Source: Sphingomicrobium flavum
GTDB lineage: Bacteria; Pseudomonadota; Alphaproteobacteria; Sphingomonadales; Sphingomonadaceae
Direction: 5' to 3'
NCBI RefSeq assembly: GCF_024721605.1
Contig: NZ_CP102630.1
Coordinates: forward strand, 1,116,001 to 1,180,000
Length of the DNA: 64,000 nucleotides
The stretch's first letter is position 1; every line of letters begins with the position of its first letter. The notes under the pieces were generated by a model. That model saw nothing but the letters and a program-made list of their open reading frames with translations. It had not been told where the DNA came from and did not search any database. The position numbers and the translations under genes are program-made. This document shows positions 17,480-26,318 of this stretch, piece by piece.

Positions 17480-18196
17480 ATGCGCCCATCCGGCCGCTCA
17501 CCCGACGAACTTCGCACCCTCACGATCGAACCCGGTTTCACCAAACATGCCGAAGGCAGCTGCCTCATCAGCTTTGGCGACACGCGCGTGCTGGTGACGG
17601 CTTCGGTGGAAAACAGCCTGCCGCCCTGGCTGCGCGGCAAGGGAAAGGGCTGGGTAACGGGTGAATATGGCATGCTGCCCCGGTCCACCCACACCCGCGG
17701 CAATCGCGAGGCGGCGCGCGGCAAGCAATCGGGACGCACCCAGGAAATCCAGCGCCTGATCGGCCGCAGCCTTCGCGCCGTGGTCGATATGGAAAAGCTT
17801 GGCGAACGGCAGATCACCATCGATTGCGACGTCATCCAGGCCGATGGCGGCACGCGCACGGCCTCGATCAGCGGGGCCTGGGTGGCGATGCGGCTGGCGG
17901 TGGACAAGCTCCTGGAATCGGGCGCGCTGGAGGTCGATCCCATCGAGACGCAGGTCGCCGCGGTCAGCTGCGGCATCTACAACGGAACCCCGGTGCTCGA
18001 CCTGGATTATGCGGAGGACAGCAATGCAGGCTCGGACGGCAATTTCGTGCTGACGGGCGATGGCAAGATCGTCGAAGCGCAGATCAGCGCCGAGGGCGAG
18101 CGGTTCGACGATGAAAGCCTGCTGCGCCTGATGCGACTGGCCAAGATGGGCTGCGACGATATCTTTGCCGCACAGCGAAAGGCCGTTGGAAAATGA
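17480..18196 (+). CDS. rph: Ribonuclease PH
   Basis: 238 residues from [20 protein letters not shown]. Family signatures: [62 protein letters not shown] and [20 protein letters not shown]. It trims tRNA 3' ends phosphorolytically. AGGAG lies 8 nt before the ATG. The open frame extends upstream to 16991, but that part is antisense to the lipoprotein gene. rdgB overlaps by 4 nt. Confidence 0.96.
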   Translation: MRPSGRSPDELRTLTIEPGFTKHAEGSCLISFGDTRVLVTASVENSLPPWLRGKGKGWVTGEYGMLPRSTHTRGNREAARGKQSGRTQEIQRLIGRSLRAVVDMEKLGERQITIDCDVIQADGGTRTASISGAWVAMRLAVDKLLESGALEVDPIETQVAAVSCGIYNGTPVLDLDYAEDSNAGSDGNFVLTGDGKIVEAQISAEGERFDDESLLRLMRLAKMGCDDIFAAQRKAVGK

Positions 18197-18801
18197 AGAA
18201 AATTGGGGAAAAGCTGGTCATCGCCACGCATAATGACGGCAAGCTTCGCGAAATTCGCGACCTGCTGGCGCCCTTCGGCATCGACTGCGTCAGCGCGAAG
18301 GAACTGGACCTGCCCGACCCCGAAGAAACCGGCGTGACTTTCGTCGACAATGCCGAATTGAAGGCGCGCCAGGCGGCCGACCTGTCAGGCCTGCCAGCGC
18401 TTGCCGACGATAGTGGGCTGGCCGTCGATGCGCTGCGCGGTGATCCGGGCATCCGTTCGGCGCGCTGGGCCGAGGATGCGGACGGCAATCGCGATTTCGG
18501 CCGGGCGATGCAGAAGGTGTGGGACGCGGTGGAAGCTGAAGGGCCCGATGCGGGCCATGATGCCCATTTCGTCTGCGCGCTGTCGCTGGCCTGGCCCGAC
18601 GGGCGTATCGAGACCTTCGAGGGCAAAGTCCACGGACACCTCACCTGGCCGCCGCGCGGGGACAAGGGGTTCGGCTATGACCCGATGTTCATCGCCAAGG
18701 GGATGGAGCAGACCTTTGCCGAGATCGAGCCCGACCACAAACATTCGATCAGCCACCGCGCCGATGCCTTCAAGCAATTGGTAGCCTGGCTGGAAGCCTA
18801 G
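18193..18801 (+). CDS. rdgB: RdgB/HAM1 family non-canonical purine NTP pyrophosphatase
   Basis: 202 residues. [41 protein letters not shown], the Phe-Gly-Tyr-Asp segment [11 protein letters not shown] and [11 protein letters not shown] are signatures of the Ham1 family, which hydrolyses dITP/XTP to keep them out of DNA. It starts within the rph stop (ATGA) in the usual rph-rdgB-hemW order. Its end overlaps the convergent CAP-domain gene by 4 nt. Confidence 0.95.
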   Translation: MKKIGEKLVIATHNDGKLREIRDLLAPFGIDCVSAKELDLPDPEETGVTFVDNAELKARQAADLSGLPALADDSGLAVDALRGDPGIRSARWAEDADGNRDFGRAMQKVWDAVEAEGPDAGHDAHFVCALSLAWPDGRIETFEGKVHGHLTWPPRGDKGFGYDPMFIAKGMEQTFAEIEPDHKHSISHRADAFKQLVAWLEA

Positions 18802-19382
18802 CGCGTCGGCGCGATCCTGACGCCGACAATGTTGCCGGGCGCGCGGTAGCGGCAGACCAGATAATCATCGGTCCGGTTGGACGTGATCGCGCAGCCCATA
18901 TGCGTCGTCGTCGGCCAGACCATCTGCGTATAATGGCCGACATCGGCCCAATTTCCGGTGGTGCTGACATCCGGGAAGGTGCCGGGGCGGAAATAGCGGC
19001 TTTCCCCGATGAAATGGCCGATCATTTCGCGATAGGCAAAATGCCCCTTGGTCCCCATCCACAGATTTTCGCCCTGGCCAAGGCGCTGGAGGTTGGGGTC
19101 ATGCTGGAAGACCCGGCGATCCGCCATCGTGCGGGCATAGACCATCGCATCGCGCGCCAATGCATCATCCCAGACCAGGCGCGGCGAGCCGAAGGCGGCG
19201 CGGGCGCGGTCATGTTCCTGCATCATCACGGTCTTGAAATCGCCGCGTACAGGCAGCCTGTCCGGCGCACGGGTGTAGATAACGCTGCCCGGCGGGGGCG
19301 GGTTTTGCGCGGCGGCGCAGCCTGCCATCACTAGCGATAGGGCAGCACATGCCATAAGGGGCCGGATATTCATGACCAGCAT
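18798..19382 (-). CDS. CAP (SCP/PR-1) domain lipoprotein
   Basis: 194 residues. A signal peptide ends in a lipobox (LSLVMAGC). The CAP domain has [27 protein letters not shown] near its start, [29 protein letters not shown] and [11 protein letters not shown], all standard CAP blocks. It is probably anchored in the periplasm; bacterial CAP protein roles are unclear. Start could be 19382 or the ATG at 19373. The latter shares the same CATG with the start of hemW on the opposite strand. The gene lies between rdgB and hemW, inverted. Confidence 0.87.
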   Translation of the reverse strand: MLVMNIRPLMACAALSLVMAGCAAAQNPPPPGSVIYTRAPDRLPVRGDFKTVMMQEHDRARAAFGSPRLVWDDALARDAMVYARTMADRRVFQHDPNLQRLGQGENLWMGTKGHFAYREMIGHFIGESRYFRPGTFPDVSTTGNWADVGHYTQMVWPTTTHMGCAITSNRTDDYLVCRYRAPGNIVGVRIAPTR

Positions 19383-20547
19383 TGCTAGCCCCGCAAAGAT
19401 GAACAGCGCCTCAACGGACGATGTGCCGCTGGCGCTTTACGTCCACTGGCCTTTCTGCGTCGTCAAATGCCCCTATTGCGACTTCAACAGCCATGTTCGT
19501 GACGGGGTGGATCATGAGGCGTGGCGCGCGGCCTTGCTGGCGGATCTGCGCCATGAAGCCGACCTGCTGCCGGGGCGGCGGTTGGGCAGCATCTTCTTTG
19601 GCGGTGGGACGCCATCGCTGATGGAGCCCGAAACGGTGCGCGCGGTGATCGATGCAGCGACGGGTCATTGGGCAGTGACGGACGATCTGGAAATCACGCT
19701 GGAGGCCAATCCCAACAGCGCCGAAGCCGAAAAATTCGCCGATCTGGCGTCAGCGGGAGTCAATCGGCTGAGCTTGGGGCTGCAAAGCTTCGATGATGCG
19801 GCTTTGCGCTTGCTCGGTCGTGCGCATGACGCGGCGGAGGGACTGGCGGCGCTGGAGGCAGCGCAATCGGCGGTCAATCGTGTCAGCTTCGACATCATCA
19901 CCGCGCTGCCCGGCGACACGCCGGAAGTCTGGGCGGCGCGGCTCGACAAGGCACTCTCGCTCGGCACCGAACATCTCTCGCTCTACCAGCTCACCATCGA
20001 GCCCGGCACGCGCTTCGAGACCATGGTGCGCAAGGGCGAATTCACCCCCATCGACGAGGAAATGGGCGCTTTACTGTTCGAGCTGACGCAGGCAATGACC
20101 GAGGCAGCGGGGATGCCGGCCTATGAAATCTCAAACCATGCCCGTCCGGGCGCGGAGAGCCGGCACAATCTCATGTACTGGCGCTATCATGATTATGCTG
20201 GGATCGGGCCGGGTGCGCATGGGCGGCGGCTGGGGCAGCGCACGATGCGCCACCGCAAGCCGGAAAATTTCATGAGCGCGGTAGCGCGTAACGGCCATGG
20301 GCTGGTCGAAGAAGCTGCGCTGACACGCGAGGAAGCCGCGCATGAGGCGCTGGTGATGGGCCTGCGGCTTGCCGAGGGGATCGATCCGGCAGCGCTGGCC
20401 GCGCGCATCGGGGTCGACCGCATCGTCGATCAGGCGGCCGTGGACCGGCTGGTGAAGCTTGGCCTGCTGACATCTGGCGAGCGGCTGCAACTGACGCCCG
20501 CCGGGCGCCTGCTGCTCGACAGCATCCTTGCCGAGATCGCCGCCTAG
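19372..20547 (+). CDS. hemW: HemW-type radical SAM protein (coproporphyrinogen III oxidase-like)
   Basis: 391 residues. The radical-SAM cluster CVVKCPYC supplies C29, C33 and C36; FNSHV after it is typical of HemW. FFGGGTPSLM, LTLEANPN-like, GVNRLSLGLQSF and HNLMYWRYHDYAGIGPGAHGR follow in order. HemW proteins bind heme and act as heme chaperones rather than true oxidases. AAGGGG precedes the ATG. There is no intergenic space before the divergent CAP gene. Confidence 0.93.
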   Translation: MTSIASPAKMNSASTDDVPLALYVHWPFCVVKCPYCDFNSHVRDGVDHEAWRAALLADLRHEADLLPGRRLGSIFFGGGTPSLMEPETVRAVIDAATGHWAVTDDLEITLEANPNSAEAEKFADLASAGVNRLSLGLQSFDDAALRLLGRAHDAAEGLAALEAAQSAVNRVSFDIITALPGDTPEVWAARLDKALSLGTEHLSLYQLTIEPGTRFETMVRKGEFTPIDEEMGALLFELTQAMTEAAGMPAYEISNHARPGAESRHNLMYWRYHDYAGIGPGAHGRRLGQRTMRHRKPENFMSAVARNGHGLVEEAALTREEAAHEALVMGLRLAEGIDPAALAARIGVDRIVDQAAVDRLVKLGLLTSGERLQLTPAGRLLLDSILAEIAA

Positions 20548-21707
20548 AAGCTGGTCGGCGCGGCGTCTGCGGTCTGTGTGCCGCTGGCGGTCACGCGTCG
20601 CACTTCGAGCGAGCGTTGGGCGATGCCGTTGCGATCGAAGCGGAAGATGCCGTCCACACCTTCAAAACCCCCTTCGTCGCGCAGCATGCGGGTGGGGAAC
20701 CGTTCGCCGAATTTCCATTCCGAGCGCGAGGCGCGGATGACGAGCAGCGTGGCGTCATAGCCCATGCTGGCCAGGCGAAAGGGTGCCACATTGTAGCGGG
20801 CGCGGTAGCGCGCGACGAGCTGGTCGAAGCGCCCGTCGGGCACGGCGGCATAGATGGCGCCTTGCAGCGACCGGGTCTTGCCCAGATCGTCTTCGGCGGC
20901 CCACAGCTCGGTTCCCATCAGACGACCGTTCAACTGCAACCGCGAGGAGGCGTAGGAAGCGATCCGCCCCGAATCGGCGATCAGAATCGCATCGACGGGG
21001 CCACGCGCATTCACCTTGGCCACCGCTTCATCGATATTGGCGCGCTGGCGATTATAGACTTCGAGCGCACGCACATCGCCATTCACATCGTCCACGACGC
21101 TCAGGAAAGCGCGGCTGGCGCGCTGGCCATATTCGCCGCTCGGCACGATGGCCGAATAATTCTTGGCCCCCTGGTCGGCGGCCCAGCGGACCGAACGGAC
21201 GATCGACTGGGTCGGGGTGAAGCCCATGATGTAGACATTGTCGCCCGCCACTTCCTCATCGTTGGAAAAGGCGATCACGGGAACCCCCGCGCTTTTGGCG
21301 ACGGGCGCGACGGCGCGGACATTGTCCGACAATAGTGGGCCGAGAATCACGCCGCTGCCATCCTCGATCGCCTTGCGCGCCGCGGCGGCAGCGCCGCCTG
21401 CGCCCGCCGTATCGTAGATGGTCAGGCGCACCTTGGCGGTCTCGAAATCGAGAATCGCCATCTTGGCGGCATTGGAAATGCTGGTTCCCACCCCTGCATT
21501 GTCGCCCGACAGCGGCACCAGCAGCGCCACGCGGTTGCGATCCTCGCCCGCCGGCAGGTTGGGTTGAGTCGGCGCGGGACCCGTCACCGGTCCCGGCTCG
21601 ACTGGCTGCGGCCTGGTCTGGCAACCGGCCAGCGCAAGGGCGCCGAGCGCAATGGCGCCGAGCAGGAAATGACGACGCGCTTGCGGAGCTTCGGGGGACA
21701 GTGCCAT
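20544..21707 (-). CDS. Penicillin-binding protein activator (LpoA-like) lipoprotein
   Basis: 387 residues. The N-terminus has an Arg-Arg before a hydrophobic stretch and a lipobox (ALGALALAGC). The mature part is a type-1 periplasmic-binding fold: RVALLVPLSGDNAGVG, then VILGPLLSDNVRAVAPVAKSAG and PVIAFSNDEEVAG. Such lipoproteins stimulate class A penicillin-binding proteins in peptidoglycan synthesis. An upstream open extension to 22307 is antisense to rsmI and rejected. It lies divergently 15 nt from rsmI, the conserved neighbour, and overlaps the hemW stop. Confidence 0.88.
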   Translation of the reverse strand: MALSPEAPQARRHFLLGAIALGALALAGCQTRPQPVEPGPVTGPAPTQPNLPAGEDRNRVALLVPLSGDNAGVGTSISNAAKMAILDFETAKVRLTIYDTAGAGGAAAAARKAIEDGSGVILGPLLSDNVRAVAPVAKSAGVPVIAFSNDEEVAGDNVYIMGFTPTQSIVRSVRWAADQGAKNYSAIVPSGEYGQRASRAFLSVVDDVNGDVRALEVYNRQRANIDEAVAKVNARGPVDAILIADSGRIASYASSRLQLNGRLMGTELWAAEDDLGKTRSLQGAIYAAVPDGRFDQLVARYRARYNVAPFRLASMGYDATLLVIRASRSEWKFGERFPTRMLRDEGGFEGVDGIFRFDRNGIAQRSLEVRRVTASGTQTADAAPTSF

Positions 21708-21722
21708 GAACAGATCTACCTT

Positions 21723-22559
21723 ATGAACCAGACTTTCCCCCCAGGCCTTTATATCGTGGCCACGCCAATCGGCAATCTTTCCGATTTGAGCCCGCGCGCC
21801 GCCGCAACGCTGGCCGGGGTCGATCTGATCCTGGCCGAAGACAAGCGCGTCACCGCCAAGCTGATGCACCATATCGGCGCCAAGGTGCCGATGCGGGCCT
21901 ATAATGATCATTCGGATGCGCGCGCTCGGGACGAGGTGCTGGCGATGTTGCCCGCCAAGGCGGTTGCGCTGGTCAGCGATGCTGGCACGCCGCTCATCTC
22001 CGATCCGGGCTACAAATTGGTGCGCGCGGCGCGGGCGGCAGGGCTCAACGTGCAGACCGTGCCGGGGCCGAGCGCGCCAATTGCCGCGCTGGCGCTGGCG
22101 GGCCTGCCGACAGACCGCTTCCTGTTCATGGGCTTCCTGCCCGCCAAGCAGAAAGCGCGGCGCGATGCCATTGCCGAGGTGAAGTCGCTGCGCGCCAGCA
22201 TGGTCCTGCTCGAAAGCGGGCCGCGGCTTGGCGCCTGTCTGGCAGATCTTGGCGACCTGCTGGGGCCGCGCGATGCTGCGGTGGTGCGCGAGATCAGCAA
22301 ACTCCACGAAGAGGTAGCGAGCGGGACACTGAGCGAGCTGGCCGAGCGCTATGCCGATGCAGGCCCCAAGGGCGAAATCGTCATCGTCATCGGCCCGCCG
22401 CCCGAAGCGGCAGCGGCAAGCGATGATGATCTGGACGTGGCGCTCGATGAAGCGCTGACCCGCCTGACGCCCAGCCGGGCGGCCAAGGAGGTGGCCGAAG
22501 CGCTCAATATCCCGCGCAAGCGCGCTTATGCCCGCGCGCTCGAAAGGTCGGGCGGCTGA
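21723..22559 (+). CDS. rsmI: 16S rRNA (cytidine(1402)-2'-O)-methyltransferase RsmI
   Basis: 278 residues. GLYIVATPIGNLSDLSPRA, LILAEDKRVTAKLMHH, VALVSDAGTPLISDPGYKLV and TVPGPSAPIAALALAGLP are RsmI signatures of the tetrapyrrole-methylase fold. It methylates C1402 in the ribosomal decoding centre. The longer open frame upstream is antisense to the LpoA-like gene. yraN follows with a CTGA overlap. Confidence 0.95.
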   Translation: MNQTFPPGLYIVATPIGNLSDLSPRAAATLAGVDLILAEDKRVTAKLMHHIGAKVPMRAYNDHSDARARDEVLAMLPAKAVALVSDAGTPLISDPGYKLVRAARAAGLNVQTVPGPSAPIAALALAGLPTDRFLFMGFLPAKQKARRDAIAEVKSLRASMVLLESGPRLGACLADLGDLLGPRDAAVVREISKLHEEVASGTLSELAERYADAGPKGEIVIVIGPPPEAAAASDDDLDVALDEALTRLTPSRAAKEVAEALNIPRKRAYARALERSGG

Positions 22560-22906
22560 ACCGGCAGCAGGCAGAAGCGGCGGGGCGCAAGGCCGAGGGG
22601 CTGGCCGCGCTTTACCTGCGCCTCAAGGGCTGGCGCATCCTGGCGCGGCGTGCGCGCGTAGCGGGCGGCGAGGTCGATATCGTGGCGCGGCGGGGAAAAT
22701 TGGTCGCGTTCGTGGAGGTCAAGGCGCGCGCCGATGAAGCCTCTGCGGCCATGGCGCTCGATGAATATCGCCTGCGCCGGGTCGCGGCGGCGGCCGAGCA
22801 ATTGGCGCCCAAATATCTGCGCGATGGCGATGATATGCGGATCGATGCCATCTTCGTCCTGCCCCGCCGCTGGCCCAAACATCTTGAGAATGTATGGACC
22901 GGGTGA
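22556..22906 (+). CDS. yraN: YraN family (UPF0102) putative endonuclease, probable CTG start
   Basis: 116 residues if translation starts at CTG. The protein reads (L/M)NRQQAEAAGRKAEGLAALY, then the nuclease-like core GGEVDIVARRGKLVAFVEVKAR with the restriction-fold E-x(n)-ExK pattern. No ATG, GTG or TTG exists in frame before GTG 22682, which would remove the first half of the fold. CTG at 22556 overlaps the rsmI TGA exactly as ATGA overlaps do elsewhere here. Homologues usually begin MNRQ, so CTG as start is a good inference. Function of YraN is not proven. Confidence 0.78.
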   Translation: MNRQQAEAAGRKAEGLAALYLRLKGWRILARRARVAGGEVDIVARRGKLVAFVEVKARADEASAAMALDEYRLRRVAAAAEQLAPKYLRDGDDMRIDAIFVLPRRWPKHLENVWTG

Positions 22907-22937
22907 CAAATTCGTCGCGCTCGCCTAGGCGGCTGGC

Positions 22938-23888
22938 ATGAGCCTGAGAGTAGCCGTCCAGATGGATCCCATCGAATCCATCAACATCGCCGGGGATTCC
23001 ACTTTCGCCTTGATGCTGGAAGCGCAACAGCGCGGCCATATTCTGTTCGAATATCAGCCGGGCGCGCTGACCTATGATGAAGGCCGCGTTCGCGCTTCGG
23101 GCATCCGCCCGGTCAGCGTGCAGCGCGAGCAAGGCAATCATTTCACGGCGGGCGACCGCACCACGCTGGACCTTGGCCGCGATATTGACGTGGTGCTGAT
23201 GCGGCAGGATCCGCCTTTCGATATCGGCTATATTACCGCGACCTATCTGCTCGAGCGGCTGAAGGGCGAGACGCTGGTCGTCAACGATCCGGCCAGCGTG
23301 CGCGATGCGCCTGAAAAGCTGTTCGTGCTGGATTATGCCCGCTTCATGCCGCCGACCATGATCAGCCGCTCGCTCGATGAAGTACGCGATTTCCTTGGCC
23401 GCCATGGCGACATTGTCTTGAAGCCCCTCCACGGCAAGGCCGGCGAAGGCGTATTCCGCATCGGCAAGGACGGCGCCAACCTCACTTCGCTCGCCGAACT
23501 GTTCGGGGCGATCTGGAAAGAACCCTATATCGCGCAGGCCTTCCTGCCGGCGGTGAGCGAGGGCGACAAGCGCATCATCCTGGTCGATGGCGAAGTGGCG
23601 GGCGCGATCAATCGCGTGCCCGCCAAGGGCGAAATCCGCTCCAACCTCGCCGCCGGGGGCAGCGCGCATAAGGTCGAGCTGACAACCCGAGAACAGGAAA
23701 TCTGCGACGCGCTGAAGCCCGAACTCAAGGCGCGCGGGCTGCTGTTCGTCGGCATCGACGTGATTGGCGGCAACCTCACCGAAATCAACGTGACCTCCCC
23801 CACCGGCATCGTCGCGATGGACGGCTTCAATGGTAGCGACACGCCCGGCATGATCTGGGACGCGATCGAGCGCAGGGTCGGCGCATGA
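22938..23888 (+). CDS. gshB: Glutathione synthetase
   Basis: 316 residues. MDPIESINIAGDSTFALMLEAQQRGH is the GshB opening, DVVLMRQDPPFD and NDPASVRDAPEKLF follow, and the ATP-grasp part has GDIVLKPLHGKAGEGVFRI and FVGIDVIGGNLTEINVTSPTG. It joins gamma-Glu-Cys and glycine. It follows yraN and overlaps dedA by 4 nt. Glutathione reductase (gor) lies near 36 kb in the same window. Confidence 0.96.
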   Translation: MSLRVAVQMDPIESINIAGDSTFALMLEAQQRGHILFEYQPGALTYDEGRVRASGIRPVSVQREQGNHFTAGDRTTLDLGRDIDVVLMRQDPPFDIGYITATYLLERLKGETLVVNDPASVRDAPEKLFVLDYARFMPPTMISRSLDEVRDFLGRHGDIVLKPLHGKAGEGVFRIGKDGANLTSLAELFGAIWKEPYIAQAFLPAVSEGDKRIILVDGEVAGAINRVPAKGEIRSNLAAGGSAHKVELTTREQEICDALKPELKARGLLFVGIDVIGGNLTEINVTSPTGIVAMDGFNGSDTPGMIWDAIERRVGA

Positions 23889-24505
23889 GCGACTGGGTTG
23901 TCAACCTGATCGAGCAGGCGGGATATCTGGGCATCGCTTTCCTGATGTTCCTGGAAACCGTCTTCCCGCCCATCCCGTCGGAAGTCATCATGTCGATTGC
24001 CGGGATCAAGGCGGGCCAGGGGCAATTGAGCTTCGGCTGGGTCGTCGCCGCGGGCACGACCGGCGCAATGCTGGGCAATGTCTTCTGGTATCTGGTCGCC
24101 CGCGCGCTGGGGATCGTGCGATTCAAGCCCTTCATCGAAAATTGGGGGCATTGGCTCACCGTAAGCTGGGCCGATGTCGAGAAAGCTGAGCGCTGGTTCG
24201 CCAAGCATGGCACCTTCTTCGTGTTCCTGGGCCGTATGCTGCCCACGGTACGTAGCCTGGTTTCGGTGCCTGCGGGCCTCTTGAAGATGCGCTTCAAGAC
24301 CTTCTTCATTGCCTCCACGCTGGGTACAGCGGGCTGGACCGCCCTGCTGGCGACGGCAGGCTACAAATTGGGCGAGAATTTCAGCGAGATCGATGAATAT
24401 CTGGGCCCGGCATCGACTGCGATCATCGTTGTTTTGGGCGGCGCCTATCTTTGGCGGGTCTGGACCCATCGCAAGACCATCGGGAAACGCAACCGAAACG
24501 GATAG
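23885..24505 (+). CDS. DedA family membrane protein
   Basis: 206 residues. LIEQAGYLGIAFLMFLETVFPPIPSEVIM is the DedA N-terminal block. The conserved FxGRxLPxxR appears as FLGRMLPTVRSLVSVPAG. About five hydrophobic helices; C-terminus basic. DedA proteins are inner-membrane transporters linked to undecaprenyl-phosphate or lipid flipping and membrane homeostasis. It is coupled to gshB by ATGA and is the last gene of this plus-strand run. Confidence 0.92.
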   Translation: MSDWVVNLIEQAGYLGIAFLMFLETVFPPIPSEVIMSIAGIKAGQGQLSFGWVVAAGTTGAMLGNVFWYLVARALGIVRFKPFIENWGHWLTVSWADVEKAERWFAKHGTFFVFLGRMLPTVRSLVSVPAGLLKMRFKTFFIASTLGTAGWTALLATAGYKLGENFSEIDEYLGPASTAIIVVLGGAYLWRVWTHRKTIGKRNRNG

Positions 24506-24574
24506 ATCGCACCGCCTTTTGCGCGACCTCATCAAAGCAAAATACAACCGTTTCAGTGGTTTAAGTTGCTATTA

Positions 24575-24679
24575 ACTCAATCGGCCTGAAGACTATGCCT
24601 GCCCTCGCGCTCTCCGACGCCCCCACCATGACGGAACTGCGAAGGGCCAGGCCGTAGCTGGTCCTGCGGTCGATTGAGT
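24575..24679 (+). ncRNA. Candidate structured RNA between dedA and xerC
   Basis: The 221-nt gap between these convergent genes holds a 12-bp closing stem, ACTCAATCGGCC paired with GGTCGATTGAGT (one G-U). Inside lies a 7-bp hairpin GGGCCAG-GCCGTAG-CTGGTCC. A terminator-like hairpin starts 3 nt after the closing stem. The sequence does not match SRP, tmRNA, RNase P or 6S as far as I can judge. Strand is chosen from the terminator's T-tract. Existence as an RNA is inference. Confidence 0.35.
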
Positions 24680-24681
24680 GA

Positions 24682-24733
24682 AGGCCCCGTTTGTCGCTCC
24701 TCCCCCCAAAAAGGCGACGACGGGGCCTATTTT
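24682..24733 (+). terminator. Terminator-like hairpin overlapping the xerC stop
   Basis: AGGCCCCGT at the left pairs with ACGGGGCCT at the right, with additional GTCGC/GCGAC pairing inside, followed by ATTTT on the plus strand. It would end transcripts from dedA or from the candidate RNA. On the minus strand it would cover the end of xerC, where the loop has TTTTT. Confidence 0.6.
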
Positions 24734-25677
24734 GCGCGCGGATGGGCGTTGCGATAAACATCGAGCAAGTGCGCCGCATCCACATTGGTATAGACTTGCG
24801 TCGAGCTGAGGCTGGCATGGCCCAGCAATTCCTGCAGCGAGCGAAGATCCGCACCGCCTGCCAGCAAGTGGGTCGCGAAACTGTGGCGCAAGGCGTGCGG
24901 CGTCAGGCTGTCCGGCAGGCCGAGCCGTTGACGCGCTGCCCGCACCGCGCGGCGCACCATATCTGCAGACAAGGCCCCGCCCCGCGCGCCGCGAAACAGG
25001 GGATCGCTGGTCCCCATCGGCCACGGCGCAGCATCGACATAGGCGGAAATGGCTTCGCCCACCGCCGGCAGGATCGGCACCACGCGCCCCTTATTGCCCT
25101 TGCCGATCACGCGCACGCTACTGCCCAGCGGCAGGATCCCCGCCGTCAGCCCCATCGCTTCGGAGATGCGCAGGCCGGAACCGTAGAGCAGGAGCAGAAT
25201 GGCGAGATCGCGCTTGCCGATCCAGTCGCTCGCCGCGCCGTCGCGCGCATCTTCGGCGAGCGCAGTGGCATCGTCGGGCGCCACCGCGCGCGGCAGGGTG
25301 CGCGGACGCTTGGGCGCGCGAGTGTAGGGGACCTGCGGCACTTCGCCGGCATCTTCGGCGGCAAAGGTCAGGAAGGCGCGTACCGCCGACATTTCACGTG
25401 CTGCCGAGCTTGCGCCAAGCCCCTCTGTCCGCCGTTCGGCCAGAAATGCGCGCAGATCGCTCGCCTGCAGCGTCAGCAGCGAAAAGCGCCCGATCTTCTC
25501 GCCCCGATGCCGGCCCAGAAAGTCGATGAAGCGATGCGCGGTCGCCTGGTAGGCGCGCACCGTATGCGGACTGCGGCGACGATCATGCGCTAAGTGCCCC
25601 CCCCAGCGCACGACCAGTTCGCGCGACGGGTGGCCGCCTAGGGGATCATCGATATCATCATTGCCCGCCATGGGCAC
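24727..25677 (-). CDS. xerC: Tyrosine recombinase XerC
   Basis: 316 residues. N-terminal SAM-like core-binding domain, then the catalytic domain with R170 (GLRISE), K196 (GKGNKGR), H261 and R264 (HALRH), H287 (LGHASL) and Y296 (TQVYT), all six catalytic positions present. It resolves chromosome dimers at dif together with XerD. It follows a DUF484 gene on the same strand, the conserved pairing for chromosomal xerC, which argues against a phage integrase. Confidence 0.93.
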   Translation of the reverse strand: MPMAGNDDIDDPLGGHPSRELVVRWGGHLAHDRRRSPHTVRAYQATAHRFIDFLGRHRGEKIGRFSLLTLQASDLRAFLAERRTEGLGASSAAREMSAVRAFLTFAAEDAGEVPQVPYTRAPKRPRTLPRAVAPDDATALAEDARDGAASDWIGKRDLAILLLLYGSGLRISEAMGLTAGILPLGSSVRVIGKGNKGRVVPILPAVGEAISAYVDAAPWPMGTSDPLFRGARGGALSADMVRRAVRAARQRLGLPDSLTPHALRHSFATHLLAGGADLRSLQELLGHASLSSTQVYTNVDAAHLLDVYRNAHPRAK

Positions 25678-25680
25678 ATG

Positions 25681-26238
25681 CTAGCGCGTCAGACGATCAA
25701 TCTCTACGCCCAGGAAACGACCGAGGAAATGGAGCAATGCGAGCCCTTCGTTGCTGGCAACCGGGATCGGGCTTGACTGGCCGACCAGCAGGACACCCCA
25801 ACTGATCCCAGCGCCCTCGATGCGGATCGCGGCTTCGGAGCGGACATTGCCCGCCGCACGGCCGAACAGGGGGTCGCCATGCTCGCTTTCCCTGAGGTCG
25901 ACCGGAAGGTGCGGCATGGCGCGATCGACCCAGCGGCTGTCCACCTTGAAGGTTTCGCCACGCTCAAATCGAAGCCCCTCGCCCTCGATGTTGAGCGCCA
26001 GCGCCACGGCATCGACGCCCAGCGTATGCGGCCAGTGGCGCGTGATGATTATCGCCAGTTCCTCAAGGCTGCGGCAACCGCCCGCCTCGATGATGGCTTC
26101 ATGGATGGCGCCCGTGACGGCGCAATGGCCACGGGCGAATGCGATCAACCGCTCGCGTGCCTGTTCGGCCTCGCCAAGTCGGTCCCGGAGGCGTGCAACG
26201 CCTTCCCCCTCGAATGAGATGAGTTGTCCCATATCCAT
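25681..26238 (-). CDS. DUF484 family protein
   Basis: About 185 residues. LRDRLGEAEQARERLIAFARGH, then a GAF-like domain (LEELAIIITRHWPHTLGVDAVALAL ... EGAGISWGVLLVGQSSP) match the DUF484 family, commonly located next to xerC. Role unknown, presumably cytosolic. Start options are ATG 26238, ATG 26232 or TTG 26253; none has a strong Shine-Dalgarno. xerC begins 3 nt after its stop, so the two are one operon. Confidence 0.85.
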   Translation of the reverse strand: MDMGQLISFEGEGVARLRDRLGEAEQARERLIAFARGHCAVTGAIHEAIIEAGGCRSLEELAIIITRHWPHTLGVDAVALALNIEGEGLRFERGETFKVDSRWVDRAMPHLPVDLRESEHGDPLFGRAAGNVRSEAAIRIEGAGISWGVLLVGQSSPIPVASNEGLALLHFLGRFLGVEIDRLTR

Positions 26239-26318
26239 GGGAATTAGCGCCAACAGGTAAAAAATCCGTCGGCGCGGCGCTCAGTCTTTCTTAACCCCGT
26301 CCGCTGTCTGCAGACCGG

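Noticed and set aside
20544-22307. Longer 587-residue form of the LpoA-like protein
   Set aside because: The added N-terminus is antisense to rsmI; the lipoprotein signal begins at 21707.
24727-25677. Phage or island integrase
   Set aside because: The DUF484 partner and full XerC motifs indicate the chromosomal recombinase; no attachment-site repeat is seen near it.
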